A stretch of DNA of 64,000 nucleotides from Patiria miniata (GCF_015706575.1 NW_024037048.1:13471512-13535511); one strand, 5' to 3'. Counted from the stretch's first letter, positions 1 to 10,759 are shown. The notes: generated by a model not told the origin, from the letters alone. Numbers and translations are program-made.

Positions 1-818
1 AAAAATCGTTTCAATAATAACGTGTAAACAAATTGAAAGCTTATTTCACGAATCAGTCAATTCGAGAGAAATTGAACAATAGGACATTAAAACAGGTTGT
101 TTTTCTTGACGAATTCGGCCGAGAAAAGTTATTATTTAATTACTTGACCGTAATAACTTGGTGAGAAATTTTTCCTGTTTTGGGGTGGCAATGGATCCCA
201 ATGAGAAAAAAATCTCACTCATTTACCTTAATTGATAATAAAATAGTATTCCTGACTAAAGTGTAAACTTAACCAGTATTCGTTTGTATGTTTTTTTTCA
301 GCCTACACTGAATTCCTTGTGATCTCTTCTTGGACCTGATCTTCGAGAACGAACCATCGAGGTGGGTGTGGTGAGGTTTAATTAATGATTCTATCAGGAC
401 CTGGGAAGGGGCAAGATGTGCTCCGCCTCCCCCCCCCCCCCCCCCCCCCTCCATAAAAAATACTACAGCTCCGGAACGCTTCGCCCTATCGGAATGCATT
501 TTGGTGACCTTTCCTAACGGGCGAAATAAAAAAAATCGATTCGGTGGGTTGCCATGACAACCGGTTTTATAAACTAGGCTTTTCATAAATGTTAGCCCCT
601 TGACCCCTCATACGCCACTGTTATATAACAAAAGAAAACATTCTTCGAACAATGATTCCTCCAATCTCATTTTTTTGGTTTTTTTTCTTCTTCAAATCTG
701 ACGGCGGATTGTCATGAATTTTAGACTAGTTCTCCTGTTTATCAAACCTCAATATTTTTTTCTACTCTTCCTTATTTTAAAAACTAATTTATTGAAAATC
801 TCACCTGATTTGTTTCAG
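1..818 (+). other. Intron and 5' flank upstream of C1q copy 1
   Basis: No coding frame is supported here. The stretch ends in a 3' splice site (gatttgtttcag at 807-818) just before the C1q coding exon, so it is read as the last intron of that gene. A long poly-C tract lies near 430-450. The equivalent intron of copy 2 is 26706-27537 and differs by many small indels. Confidence 0.6.
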
Positions 819-840
819 TTTAATCGTTATTCTGTACAGA

Positions 841-1641
841 ATGAAGATCTTCGTGGCAACCGTTCTTTCAATCGCCCTCCTTCTGGGTAACTCCGTCAAC
901 CTCCGAGCTTCCGTTACTGGGCCGGTTGCCTCGGACGGTGATGGTCCTGCGTCTCAGGCGTGTCCGATGTGCTGCCAGGGGCCGGCTGCAATTCCCGGCA
1001 TACCAGGTCTGCCTGGGTCCTTAGGTCAACCAGGGTCAAAGGGCGAGCCAGGTCAAAAGGGTGATATTGGACAGATTGGACCTATGGGTGAGCGTGGAGC
1101 AGCTGGGCCTCAAGGGGACGAAGGCATAGGCCAGCCCGGAAAAATTGGTCCAAGAGGAGTCCCAGGTGTTGTAGGGCCAACGGGGGAAACTGGTGTCAAA
1201 GGTCAAAAGGGTGAGCCAGGGGAGGCACCAGACGACTCCAACCAGCGGGTAGCATTCACCGTGGTGAGGACGGGCAACTCGGATGCCTCTACGAGTCACG
1301 ACACCCGTTTGCCCTTCCAGGCGACCGAGACGCTTCTGCCGGGTACCAGCTTCGATCTCGAGACCGGCACGTTCACGTGTGGTGTGCCGGGCACCTACGT
1401 GTTCATGTTTTCTGTGTGCAAATATTCTTCCAGCAGCCACCTGGAGGTTTATCTCCGGAAGAACGGCGACGCGGTTGTCGGTGGCTATAGCAATGATTCA
1501 AGTCACTATGAGCAGGTGTCTGGGAGCGCGGTGGTGGTTCTGCAGCGTGGAGATACGATGTATCTCACAATGTACGGTAGGGCGGCTAGTAATTCCAATC
1601 ACTTCACCTCATTCAGTGGCTTCCTCCTTTACCCCGAATAA
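841..1641 (+). CDS. Secreted collagen-like C1q-domain protein, copy 1
   Basis: A 266-residue protein in one coding exon. Residues 1-23 form a signal peptide. A Cys-rich stretch follows (Cys41, Cys44, Cys45), likely for disulfide oligomerisation. About 25 Gly-X-Y triplets run from ~53 to ~129 with one interruption (Gly-Ile-Gly at 95-97) like the kink of C1q and MBL stalks. A C1q globular domain spans ~136-266 with the signature core [13 protein letters not shown] and the ending FSGFLLYPE. Family knowledge: such proteins are secreted trimers or higher oligomers that bind microbial or self surfaces. The ligand is unknown. A splice acceptor at 818 gives a 22-nt leader before this ATG, and the signal peptide supports the start. 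Copy 2 at 27562-28362 differs mainly in the head domain. Cys193 of this copy is Asn in copy 2. Confidence 0.93.
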   Translation: MKIFVATVLSIALLLGNSVNLRASVTGPVASDGDGPASQACPMCCQGPAAIPGIPGLPGSLGQPGSKGEPGQKGDIGQIGPMGERGAAGPQGDEGIGQPGKIGPRGVPGVVGPTGETGVKGQKGEPGEAPDDSNQRVAFTVVRTGNSDASTSHDTRLPFQATETLLPGTSFDLETGTFTCGVPGTYVFMFSVCKYSSSSHLEVYLRKNGDAVVGGYSNDSSHYEQVSGSAVVVLQRGDTMYLTMYGRAASNSNHFTSFSGFLLYPE

Positions 1642-1690
1642 ACACAATCCAACACATAAAGATACACGAGCATTGTGTTGCTGATTTTTT
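1637..1690 (+). terminator. Poly(A) signal overlapping the C1q stop codon
   Basis: The hexamer AATAAA at 1637-1642 overlaps the TAA stop (1639-1641). A GT/T-rich stretch suited to a downstream element follows at about 1672-1692. The 3' UTR would then be only about 20-30 nt. The same arrangement is kept in copy 2. Confidence 0.6.
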
Positions 1691-1692
1691 TA

Positions 1693-2864
1693 ATCGCTTT
1701 CCATTGTTGCCGAAACATTAACTAATGAATTAAAACAAATAATGTTCAATGACAATGTCACAAAATATTTATTATTAATGTTTTTGCATTGCGCATGCGC
1801 CGATCTGTATACAACAATGGATTTGCCAATTTTTTTGACTTTCTGCAAAACAAAATATTTAGCTTTATGCATGAGTATTGAGATATAGTGAAAGGTATGC
1901 GTTAAGTTTTTTTGACAACGATTTTTTTTTTGGACCCATTGTAGGCATATCGAGAAGTATTTTGATGGAATATTTGTTCAAAGCAAGCTGGGTCATCATT
2001 TTTTTTTAGAAACAAAAGGTTTACAATAAAGCAGTGCCACCATGTATCCAGAAATGTTAACAACTAAAAAAAAATTGTGTTTATGGTGTTATCTCGACCA
2101 ACCTGGATTTCTTAGGTCATGTTTCTGACCGCCATTTTTTTTATTGCCACATTTGGTCAACATATAAAATAACATGTTTTTTTTCCAAAATTAAATGCTA
2201 CTTATTTGTAGTATTGAGTATTTAAAACAGATTAATTAAACACAATAACTGTATCCTAATTGAAGCAAACAAAGTATAAAAGACATACAAACAAAATATT
2301 TTGCTACCTACCTGGATAATTTTAGAGCATTTACTGTAACATGTTATTTTCTTCGCCTTATGTTCCCTGTATGCCCAGCACAGATGATGTCAATTAAATC
2401 AATCCCATGCATGTATCAATTTTTATTTCATGTCACGAAAAAAGTCTCGAGTGATTAAATCTGATTTTCCTATAGACTTTAAGCTTGGCATTTGGATTAA
2501 CAATTGTTTGAAATATTCTAATGCTATTCACAGCAATTAGAATACACTGGTTTTTATTAAATGATTGCATTATTTTAAACGTTATAATATGTGAGAATTA
2601 TGTAAAAGTAACAATTGACTGGCTATGAAAACAGTATGCATAAAAGCTCATTCTGAGGATTACCAAAAGCACCACCATTGTTGATAAATACTCTCTTTTT
2701 TTCGATTGGCTTCGTTAGGAAAAAAAAAATGAGTTTAATTACTTTCAGTTGAAACAGAAACGTGCCCACAGTAATGAAAAAAGTGGAGTTGGCTGTTGTT
2801 TTTAAAGCCCGTAGAAGTGCGACAAGTGTTTCTTGATTAAAAGACTCCAAATTATTTGAAGACT
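1693..2864. other. AT-rich intergenic, nothing recognised
   Basis: AT-rich sequence between the convergent C1q gene (plus) and SLC12 fragment (minus). The homologous stretch in unit 2 is 28410-29599. Short open frames are not conserved between the copies, so no gene is called. Confidence 0.6.
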
Positions 2865-2870
2865 TTTATT
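2865..2870 (-). terminator. Candidate poly(A) signal for SLC12 tail exon, copy 1
   Basis: AATAAA on the minus strand, about 210 nt downstream of the stop of the SLC12-like last exon. It is conserved in unit 2 at 29600-29605. Confidence 0.35.
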
Positions 2871-3079
2871 GTTCTTAATCAGTATTACTTGATTGCATTC
2901 AAGAAACTCACTTTGAAAACATCAGTGAAAGTGTGAGCCCGTTAGATGGTAAAGAAACAATCTCAACGAAATCAATCAAAACAAAGCACAAATTCCATTC
3001 AAGTGAGGAGGGTCTTTCAACTGTTTGGAATTGTCCTTTGTCACTTTATCATTTCAAGTGAATTTCTTTGTATTGACGT

Positions 3080-3194
3080 TTATTTGGATGCCATATTTGG
3101 CATCCCTGCTGACAGCATATCCTTGGATAATGTCTCCAGCCGGCACATGTACATGTAAGCTGAACAAGTACGCTTCCTGGGAATAGGTAGACTC
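3080..3194 (-). pseudogene. SLC12 cotransporter last exon, copy 1
   Basis: On the minus strand a ttgcag acceptor precedes an exon that reads in phase 2 (AT|G) as MSLPIPRKRTCSAYMYMCRL, then ETLSKD and a TAA stop. This matches the end of Na-K-Cl/Na-Cl cotransporters (SLC12), where MSLP..RKG..S..YM.WLE.LSKD is conserved. The usual last ~15 residues (family ending ..R.N...VLTFY) are replaced by an unrelated short tail after LSKD. The preceding exon (3934-4000) is frameshifted and the two exons before it are deleted, so this copy is a fragment. Confidence 0.75.
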
Positions 3195-3604
3195 CTGCAA
3201 GAAATCAAAGAAAAGGTTATAATGGACCCTTCCTGCACGTCAATCAACAGTGCACATTGGCCAATCAGATCACCACTTTTGATCAGGTGACCACAGTAGC
3301 TCAGTCAGACTGGGTCACAAGCACTGTTAGATCTATTGCTCACCCCGCCCCCATTTTTTGCACCAGCAGTTAACACCCCCCCCCCCCCCCCCAGTATTCT
3401 GTAAAGAGTGCCCTTTTTACACAAGTAGCTTTAAGTTTTTACACAAGTGTCCTTAGTTTTGTTTAAAAGTTTCTTGTTTCGCCAGCGGCTTTTAAATTTT
3501 TTTGGTATTTCGTGTAAACGTCAGCAATTGTGCCGCCATGAAAAGCGCCACCCATTGACCTACCGCCATTTGCGAGTTAACCACGCCCCTTAGACAACTC
3601 TATA

Positions 3605-3773
3605 AGCCTTTTCGCTGATACCGCCATCTTTGAATTTTTTTTCGGGGGGGGGGGGGGCATTACAATGAAAATACGTCTCATCATGCAACTGTAGCTGAGA
3701 ATGATGGCATGACTTTTCAATGTAATGCCCCCCCCCCCCCCATTTCAAAGATGGCGGTATCCGCGAAACGGCT
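3605..3773. mobile_element. Foldback MITE with poly-G/poly-C arms, copy 1
   Basis: Inverted repeat with ~60-bp arms (agcc...gataccgccatcttt on the left and its complement on the right). Each arm carries a G/C homopolymer, and the loop is about 50 nt. The unit 2 counterpart is 30346-30520. It lies in the last intron of the SLC12 fragment. No coding capacity. Confidence 0.6.
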
Positions 3774-3933
3774 CATGGAATTTTGTACGTTAACTTTTGT
3801 TTGTCTCAGATTTTGGCGTTCTGCGTCCATTTGTATATCATGTTTAGACAATATTTTACAAGCTGCGTTGACGCAATTCCACCGTGATAGGTTAATTGTC
3901 CGATAGTGGCCATTATCGCCGGTTTGTACTTAC

Positions 3934-4000
3934 ATGACAATCAGCTGAGCCTCCTGGGAATGTTGGAGAACGATTCACGGATCCGCATCTGTCTGTTGGT
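3934..4000 (-). pseudogene. SLC12 penultimate exon, copy 1, frameshifted
   Basis: The minus-strand exon starts after ctttcag with ACC AAC AGA CAG ATG CGG (TNRQMRIRE) and ends at AT|gtaagt. The counterparts at 30681-30748 and 36076-36143 are 68 nt and read TN.QMRIRELL.QHSQEAQLIV, matching the SLC12 segment TYRQIRLNELL..HS..A.IIV. This copy has 67 nt: one base is missing after GTGAA, which breaks the frame. It is most likely a pseudogene, though a sequencing error cannot be excluded. Confidence 0.75.
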
Positions 4001-4329
4001 CTGAAAGAATAAAAAGATTTCAGGCGAAAAAATGTCGTGATTTATTGATGTTTACTAAAGTCGAGTTCCATGCACTTGGCAAATCAAATGAACTGAGAGT
4101 TGTATGAAAAATGGATTGAAAGTGATCAATCTCATTATTGAAAATCAGCCTCCAGAATGTCAAAGGTTGGACCCAATTGGGGGGAGGGGGTGGTGGTGGG
4201 AGGTGGGGGCTGAGGGGGGGGGGGGGAGTTCACAAACAAAAATTATACAGAGCATTATTTCCCTTTGACATAAAGCATGTGTTTCCTTCGACATGCAGCC
4301 ATCCAGAATAACCTGAGAGATCTCTGAAA

Positions 4330-5053
4330 CAGGCGCGGTTCTAGAACCAATATTTTGGGGGGGCTAGCACGGTAGATCCAGAAATTTTTTTCAGGGAGGC
4401 GTGCTGAAATGTTGACCGGTTTTCCAGACACTTAGGCCTCCGAAAATCAATAGGTGGTGGGGGGGGGGGGGGGGGGCTCATGCCATATTTTCAACGGGGA
4501 ACGCCAATAAATCCTAAAATCATTCACACTATAGCAAGGGTGGATCCAGAACACAATTTTTTTGTGGGGGGGGGGCCAAAAAAATTTTGGCCCCCCCAAA
4601 AAAGTGGGTCCAAAAAATTACGGCGTGGGGTTCAGGGCCCGCTTGGGCCCCGAACAATTTTTGGATTCTAGATGCTCTGTGGTGCGATCTGAGGCAAATT
4701 CTGACCACTTTAACCAATAGTTTTCGAGGAAAGATGGTGGTGTACTCATTGCCTGCCTTTATTGCGATGTCACATAAAACAAAAAAAAATTGGTTTGTTT
4801 TTTTTTGGGGGGGGCGATGGCCCCCTTTGGCCTCCCCCCCCCCCCTCCTGGATCCGCCCTTGTACTATATTAACTAATGCACCCTTGTCACAGCTATTTC
4901 TTCTTTAGGGGGAGACCATTCACATGTACATCACAATCCTTCTTTTTGCTAATGCAATTCTTTTTTTTAGGAATTTATTTTGGGGGGGCTAGACACAATT
5001 TTGGGGGGGCTACAGCCCCCCCCCAAGCCCCCCCCCCTGTAGAACCGCGCCTG
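4330..5053. mobile_element. hAT-like non-autonomous element with 8-bp target duplication
   Basis: Terminal inverted repeats CAGGCGCGGTTCTAGA and its near complement end at 4330 and 5053. The insertion is flanked by a perfect 8-bp duplication CTCTGAAA (4322-4329 and 5054-5061). The empty site is visible in unit 2 near 31654 and at several tandem copies. An 8-bp duplication plus a CAG-type terminus is the hAT signature. No transposase is present. A second element is nested at 4535-4862. Confidence 0.8.
4535..4862. mobile_element. Nested MITE, GGATCC-terminus family, copy 1
   Basis: About 328 bp with termini CAAGGGTGGATCCAG and CTGGATCCGCCCTTG, sitting inside the 4330-5053 element. Flanking ACTATA on both sides fits a degraded 8-bp target duplication. 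A relative lies at 24010-24322. Interior G/C homopolymers bracket a conserved ~200-bp core. Confidence 0.7.
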
Positions 5054-5061
5054 CTCTGAAA

Positions 5062-6000
5062 GGTTCCCTGAAATGAATAGGACACTGAAACAAAATAATA
5101 AAGCCAACCAAGAACAAAAAGTGTTGTGTTTTCTATTAGGCCAAAAAAAAAAGGCGGTCTCTGGTCGGCGCGCGCGTCGATTTTAATCATGCGCGTCAAT
5201 CTTTTTTTTCCAAAATGTTTCGCGGTAGCTCCGACAGCGCCCTCTATTGCCGCATCTCCTCAATTTTTTTTTTAACAAAGAGCACCAAGGAATGGGAAAT
5301 TGCTAGAGAGCACCATCGAGAGCACCAAGGCAAATTATGGAGGACACCAATGTACATGAGGACACCAAAAAAGCAAAATAGTACCCCACCTTGGGCCAAG
5401 TTCGCGCAAGGACTATAGTTGACCAATGGTTAACTAACGTTTGCCCAAACTCTGTCTAGTCGACGGTGATTGACTACGCTAGTCGACTATTTGGAACCAG
5501 CCTACTGGGGTTGGTTGCTTCGCTGGTAACCAATAGCCGTGCGTATTCATAACGCTAGCAGAGAGCCAGGATCCGGAAGTTTTGCGATGACATTTTGACC
5601 AGCATTTGACTAGAGACGTTCGTACGTTGCAATCAGTGCGCAGGCGTAAGGTACGTCACAAATCAACCACTAGTCGACTAATGGTCCTTGCCCGAACTTG
5701 GCCTTGTCTGTACAATCCAAGCTTGAAAAAAAAAAAAGCAAAAAAAAAAAAAGCCACGTCCCCGCGTCAATTCCGGAACTTTGGTCTGACCAGAGACCGA
5801 ATATTTTTATTTGGTCTACATATAAGAAACAACTGTGTGGTAGGGTAGGTAAAAATCTGTTTGGGTGGGGGGGGGGGGGTTGACATTTCTATAGCCTGAA
5901 AATATAAGGTGGGATGATAGTCATTAAAATTTACTTTTTTTCTCTATTTTGCATGCATTAGTTAACATGTGAATCATTCTGCACTTCTGACCAACTTACA
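5062..6000. repeat. Intronic block shared by the SLC12 tandem copies
   Basis: Homologous to 31655-32530, 33960-34210 (part), 37060-37310 (part), 39405-39750 and 40270-40810. It holds poly-A tracts, a GTCGAC-rich stretch near 5460-5680 and poly-G runs, with no conserved open frame. It appears to be intron sequence carried with the amplified SLC12 segment. Confidence 0.55.
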
Positions 6001-6075
6001 CAAAAATAAAAATAAAGTTTATAGTTTTCACTATAGAAAGGGGGGGGGTGCTTGAGCGCAAGGAGGAGATTTTAC

Positions 6076-6221
6076 CTTCTCTTTGAGCGTGGTGACTTCT
6101 TCCTTGCTGATCTTCCAAGGAAACTTCTCCGTGGTCTCCAGGCTGCTTCCTCATCCAGCATCCAGGCTTTGGAGAGCTCCTTGATGATTGTGTTGGTCTT
6201 GATCTTACCCAACCCACCAAT
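6076..6221 (-). pseudogene. SLC12 'A' tail exon, unit 1
   Basis: On the minus strand, after a ccgtctag acceptor, the exon reads IGGLGKIKTNTIIKELSKAW and then MLDEEA, then shifts frame. Relative to the B exons there are 2 extra bases after GAAGCAG, so the downstream segment that should read ETTEKFPWKISKEEV is out of frame. The opening resembles the SLC12 segment AGLGKMKPNT. The later part is a duplicate of the second half of the B exon. All six A copies in the window share the 2-base difference. Confidence 0.6.
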
Positions 6222-7140
6222 CTAGACGGAAACCAATCAGGAAAGAAAATTTGAATGCATTTGCTCTAAATAAATTGTGGCCAGGTCTTGGAAAAGACTA
6301 ACGTTAGCGCTGCAAAAAGCGAAAAACCTGGACAAATCTGGTTTAATGATCTTGTTATACATTTTGCCACTTTGACTTAATTTTTAAAGACCTGCTTGCA
6401 TTTTACTCAAACTGTTCATCAAAATTCATTCCGCAAAGTCTTCTTCAAGTACTCAACTGTGAGTACACATTTCGGTACTCAAAATACGGTACTCGAACGA
6501 CAGTGCCTATTGTCCTCCAACGCCGGTTTGTGCACTAAGTCTATGGGAAAGGTTTAGATCAGGGAACAAAGGAAAACACAAAGCCAATTAATCCTCGGAA
6601 GCATAGCAGAAAACGACAGTGTTCGTATATTTTAAATGCAATTTTTCTTTTTCTTTTAATGCAAACAAATATTATACGCATTATACAGTATGTCCAAAAG
6701 AAATGTCCGTCTGACTATTTTTGAAATAACTACAAAATCATGAAGTCCAATTTGAAAAAGTTTGATTGTGCAGATACTCCCTATCTTGGCCTCAACCCCG
6801 ATGAGTTTCATTTAATTTCAGTCACGCATCACTGCACACTTGTCAATTGATCACAACAACATTTTGGGACACTGTGACCAAGTTCCTTGCCTTAATCAAT
6901 TTCAGTGCTGTGTTAAGTAAGCTGTGTAAAATCCTGCATGTTGTGAAAGGGCTGCAATTGGGATTGGAATCATTTGCCTGGCTATCAGTCATCACGGCAA
7001 GACCTCGGTTTAATGCTCAAAGGCAAATGATTCCAATCCCAAACCACATCAGACTTTTTTTTCCACAGACACTTTTGGGGGCATAATGTATGACAATTAA
7101 TATTGATATAGGATTAGATTTGAAGGTTTGTATGGTGGAA
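6222..7140. other. Non-coding stretch with one hairpin
   Basis: No gene seen. It is homologous to 42630-43577. It contains an inverted repeat with ~22-bp arms (TTGGGATTGGAATCATTTGC and its complement, about 6957-7044), which is conserved in unit 2 near 43395-43482. Confidence 0.5.
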
Positions 7141-7522
7141 AGATACTAAGACAAGATAAGTTTGGCGGTGGCACCATGTAAATGAAACTCTTTTCTGAGT
7201 ATGTGTGGTTCTGAAAAGAACCGGAGGGACTCAGCGATTCGAACAGTATGCTCTGCCCGTCATCAGGAGAATGAAGGATTCCAACGATGATGCGATGTTA
7301 TAAGGATGGGTGCGGTGAGGCGTGAGAAGGATGCAAACTGGTGAAGCTCAAAACCGGTGAAGCTGAGACAGGATGCAAGTTGACTGAAGGATGTTGGATG
7401 ATCACTGGAGCGTGTCAGTACACAGTGAGGGGGCAAAGGGGAAGGAGCTCAGGGGTATAGTTGGCTTCTCTGATGCGTCGGGGGTACCAGCAGTCGATGC
7501 TACTGAGTATTTCTGCTTGGCT

Positions 7523-7990
7523 TCAGTTGATCGGGTGGTCTTCAGTGTGGGAGTGTTTGACGATGGAAGATTTCTTGAAGTCTCCCTTCCTGCCATGGGC
7601 TTTGCGTTCATTGAGTCTGGTGGGGAGGTCCCTGCCAGTCTCGCCGATATACACTTTGCCACATTGACATGGAATCTTGTACACCCCTGGTCTGCATTCT
7701 GGGTCACACCGATCCTTGTGTAAAGTCAGCAGGTTCTGCATCTTCAGAGGGGCTGTGTGGAAGATTCGAATTCCATGCTTATGGAGGATCCACTGGATGT
7801 GATGAGAAGTGGTGCCTAAGTAGGGGAGGGTGATGGAACTAGGGGCCCTAACTAGTTGGCTTTGGGTATAGGAGACCCTACGGCCAGGAATGGTTCTTGG
7901 GTCTTTTGTCTTGACTTGGCTGGTATCCCTTGCGCTGCAGTGTTGTGGTGATGTGATGGAGTTCTTGAGGTAGGTGTTCATCATCAGCAT
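7523..7990 (-). pseudogene. Penelope GIY-YIG endonuclease C-terminal fragment, unit 1
   Basis: The minus-strand frame contains the GIY-YIG catalytic core as GVYKIPCQCGKVYIGETGR, followed by DLPTRLNERKAHGRKG and SSIVKHSHTEDHPIN. This is the terminal domain of Penelope-like element proteins. It ends in TGA where the family has Trp (DHPI[DN]W). The frame continues after the TGA with recognisable family sequence (SQAEILSS...PRRIREA). The same TGA occurs in unit 2, so it predates duplication. The start shown is only the first Met of the open stretch. Confidence 0.8.
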
Positions 7991-8072
7991 ACAACGTCTG
8001 CGACGATGAACACCTACCTCAAGAACTCCATCACATCACCACAACACTGCAGCTTCACCAGTTTGCATCCTT

Positions 8073-8863
8073 CAGAGATACCACAGGGTCTGCTTGAAAA
8101 AAACGGAACTGGGTCTGCTTGAAAAAAAAACAGAACGGCTGCTTGAAAAAAACGGACTTTTTTGTGAGTGAAAAAGCCACTCCGTGTCCGACACAAAGTC
8201 CCCGTTGTCATCTTTTATCGTGTAGCCTAGCCAAGTTCTGTTTATTTGTTAATTTTGCTTCTATGGCCTCTAAAGCTGTCGGTTCGTTCAATCACTTTGA
8301 CTTTTTCCATATTCCTAATATTTATTCTGCCTACCCCAATTTTCAACGTAATATTCGACATGAAACATGCATGATTCCACAACACTGCTGTCGGTGTACG
8401 TGATCCATGCACTACGCGATGCACTCAACGAAAACATAGTTGGTACCCGCATTTTTTGTATTCATATATATCACTGCGATCGGAAACCACCGATAGCTGA
8501 AATGATAGACTTGATTTCCAGGCTGAATGCTTACCGGTACGTGTGCTTAGAACACAACACGCCCGCACGCGGTGAAGCACGCGCCAGGCACCATTGTATA
8601 CTGCGTGCAATTAAGTACGTTGGCCGCTTGTATCGCATGCAGGCTCGGCAACAACATACACAATGACTGTTTTTAAAACTACTTTGACGAACAACGTTGT
8701 GCCATGCGTGCGCCTAAATGTACTAAGTCGAGGTAAAAATCAACGCATTTCCACAGTTTTTTTTCCTTTTTCTGGTTAATTTGACGGCCGGAAAAACCGG
8801 AATTTTGTGAGATTTTTTTTAAAAACCCGAATTCCGGTTAAAACCGGAAAAGTGGCATCTCTG
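8073..8863. mobile_element. hAT-like MITE inserted in the Penelope remnant
   Basis: The 12-bp terminal inverted repeats CAGAGATACCAC and GTGGCATCTCTG bound a 791-bp insertion that is absent from the otherwise matching element in unit 2. The flanks (..GCATCCTT and ATATTCCTT..) suggest a degraded target duplication. A short triplicated motif built on TGCTTGAAAAAAACGGA lies at 8090-8160. No transposase frame. Confidence 0.65.
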
Positions 8864-9174
8864 ATATTCCTTCTCATGCCGCACCCAGCCTTATAACATC
8901 GCATCATTGTTGGAATCCCTCATTCTCCTGACGACGGGCAGAGCATACTGTACGAAACATTGAGTCCCTCCGGTTCTTTTCAGAACGTACCACACGTACT
9001 CAGAAAAGAGATTAATTCACCTTGTGCTACCGCAAAACTTATCTTGTCTTAATAATGAATTAGTGTCATGTTAACAATAAAACTTTTTAAGTCTAACGTT
9101 ATTTTTGTTTTAGTTATGATTTTAGTAATGTAAGATGATTTGATATGATGGAGTTGAGATAATCTGTTGCCTAC

Positions 9175-9241
9175 CTTTTGCTTGCTTTTTCTTTTTGTAG
9201 TCAAAGTCAAGACGTCGCCCCTGCAACTTCTTCCGATGGTG
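9175..9241 (-). pseudogene. Endophilin-A N-BAR exon d, unit 1
   Basis: After a ctacag acceptor the minus-strand exon reads [20 protein letters not shown] then AK, ending AAAG|gtaggc. This matches the hallmark endophilin-A segment [20 protein letters not shown]. Endophilin-A is a membrane-curving N-BAR protein of endocytosis. The exon is phase 0 at its start and phase 1 at its end and is intact. The remaining BAR, linker and SH3 exons are not found downstream, so the gene copy is partial. Confidence 0.85.
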
Positions 9242-9474
9242 CTGTAGAAATCAAACATTGGGGAGAAAGTTAATGTACTGTTTGACAAGAGACATTTGCA
9301 CATTGCTGTAAGGCTCCTTATATAAATTATGGGTCAAAGTGTGACAATTTTCGAGTTCCTGTTATCTCTGAGCATTGTCATTTGCCGTTCAAGTATCATT
9401 AAGAATAACTTCAACAATTTGTTGGGTAGGTTGTCTGCTTCACATAATCACTCTTGGTGGACGACTGCATTAAC

Positions 9475-9840
9475 CCTAACCTTCCCAAATCCTCCCAAAT
9501 CCTATTTGCAAAATGGAGGATTTTGCAGGATTGAGGCTGTTTGGCAAAAATGTGTGGCTGAGTTTGCAGGATGCACTGTGTCAAGGTCTTGGCCGGGCCT
9601 TGTGTTTGTTTATGCTCAGCTGTGCATAAATTATACTTGAAGTCCTCCGCACTGCTCCAGGATGTCACTGGCTCAGCCTCAACATATTGACAGTGATTGC
9701 TGGAGGATTTTGTAGGATTGAGGCAGTGATCATTCTTCCAAGGATCACATTCAAGAAATAATGGAGGATTTTGCAGGATTGAGGCTGCATGCAATTTTGA
9801 CATGGAGGCAGTTGGAGGATTTTGCAGCATCATCGCAAAA
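9475..9840. repeat. Dispersed GGAGGATTTTGCAGGATTG repeats, unit 1
   Basis: Several spaced copies of a GGAGGATTTTGCAGGATTGA-like motif lie in the intron between endophilin exons d and c. Counterparts are at 45095-45480, with single copies near 12515 and 48975. The motif resembles the 43-bp satellite at 56035-56700. Confidence 0.55.
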
Positions 9841-10205
9841 ATGCCCAGGGATTTAGGATTAAGAATGACTTTAAACAATTTTGTAGTCGTTGTGTAGGTA
9901 GTTTGCTATTCATAATCACTCTTGGAGGACGACTGCATTAAGGAGTGCATCAGAATTATAAAATCACAGATGTCAGATGTAACAGGGACAGGAAAAAAGT
10001 GGACCCCAAATTTATCGAATGACCCAAAGAACACAGGCATAAGTTACAACCCAAATCAACCAGTAATCGATCACTGGTCTTGTATCAATTTTTTCCAGAT
10101 TGGCCACAATTTGTGCTTGAATGTCCCCGCAGGTGGCTGTGCAACACAGTCCTGCTTCTATCAAAATCAACCAAATTCTGTCAGATTCTGTAAGATGGAA
10201 CTCAC

Positions 10206-10339
10206 GTTGATCTCTTTCAGATCTTTGTTCTTGAGATGATCCAGGGGATCCAGGAAGTTCTGTCTGACGTTTAGATCGAAGGCGCCCTTGACTTCAGAAA
10301 GTTGCCTCAGTGATTCTCCCATCTCGACCATCGCCGTAG
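10206..10339 (-). pseudogene. Endophilin-A N-BAR exon c, unit 1
   Basis: After a tggacacag acceptor the minus-strand exon reads (A)[20 protein letters not shown] then [20 protein letters not shown] and KEIN, ending AAC|gtgagt. It aligns with endophilin-A (GE.MRELSEVKD..DIEVKQNFIDPLQNL..KDLREI). The exon is 134 nt and its phases fit exons b and d exactly. Frame and splice sites are intact. Confidence 0.85.
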
Positions 10340-10759
10340 CTGTGTCCAAAAAATAACCAAATAATTTTTTTTTTTAATGATACCTATAAAAAACAACATT
10401 TTATTGTTCTGTTGTTTCCACCAAAACTAAACAGCTGTGCTAAGTATACCCTGGGAGCTGAGATTGTCTATGAAATGCATGGTCTATGAAATGCATTATT
10501 AGACAGAGTAAAAAAAAAAACGGTTTCCCGTCTGCTTTTTTTTACCTCCACCATGAGGTATATGTTTTCATCGGCCTTGGTTTGTCTGTGAACAGGATAA
10601 CTCAGGATAAATGCGGAGGCACTAGGCTCACGTGAATCGCGCACTCCGGACTCCTTCGACCAAAACATTTGCGAGCCTCGTCTTTAAGAACGCATGTACA
10701 TAGTCGTGGCGCGACCTCAAAAATGGCTACTAAATTTGTTCGCCGGGTTACGCTATATG

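Larger units (their letters stand above)
7145..9053 (-). mobile_element. Penelope-like retroelement remnant with inverted terminal repeats, unit 1
   Basis: The ends at about 7145-7310 and 8875-9053 are inverted copies of each other (ACTAAGACAAGATAAG on the left and its complement on the right). Between them lies a minus-strand GIY-YIG endonuclease frame (7523-7990). The reverse transcriptase is absent, so the element is a 5'-truncated or rearranged remnant. A 791-bp element is inserted at 8073-8863. The same insertion without that passenger is at 43582-44680, so the Penelope insertion predates the unit duplication. Confidence 0.75.

Noticed and set aside
269..586. Minus-strand open frame with a poly-Gly run
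   Set aside because: The Gly run is a translated poly-C tract in the intron before the C1q exon; the frame is not kept in unit 2.
1036..1440. Minus-strand frame across the C1q gene
   Set aside because: Shadow of the C1q coding exon; low-complexity composition without domain similarity.
2946..3158. Plus-strand frame conserved between units (also 29681-29893)
   Set aside because: It is antisense to the SLC12 last exon, which explains its conservation.
7391..7723. Plus-strand 110-residue frame, conserved at 43829-44161
   Set aside because: Antisense shadow of the Penelope GIY-YIG frame.
7145..9053. Reverse transcriptase that could support templated C1q diversification
   Set aside because: Only the GIY-YIG end of a Penelope element is present and it carries a stop; no RT motifs were found.
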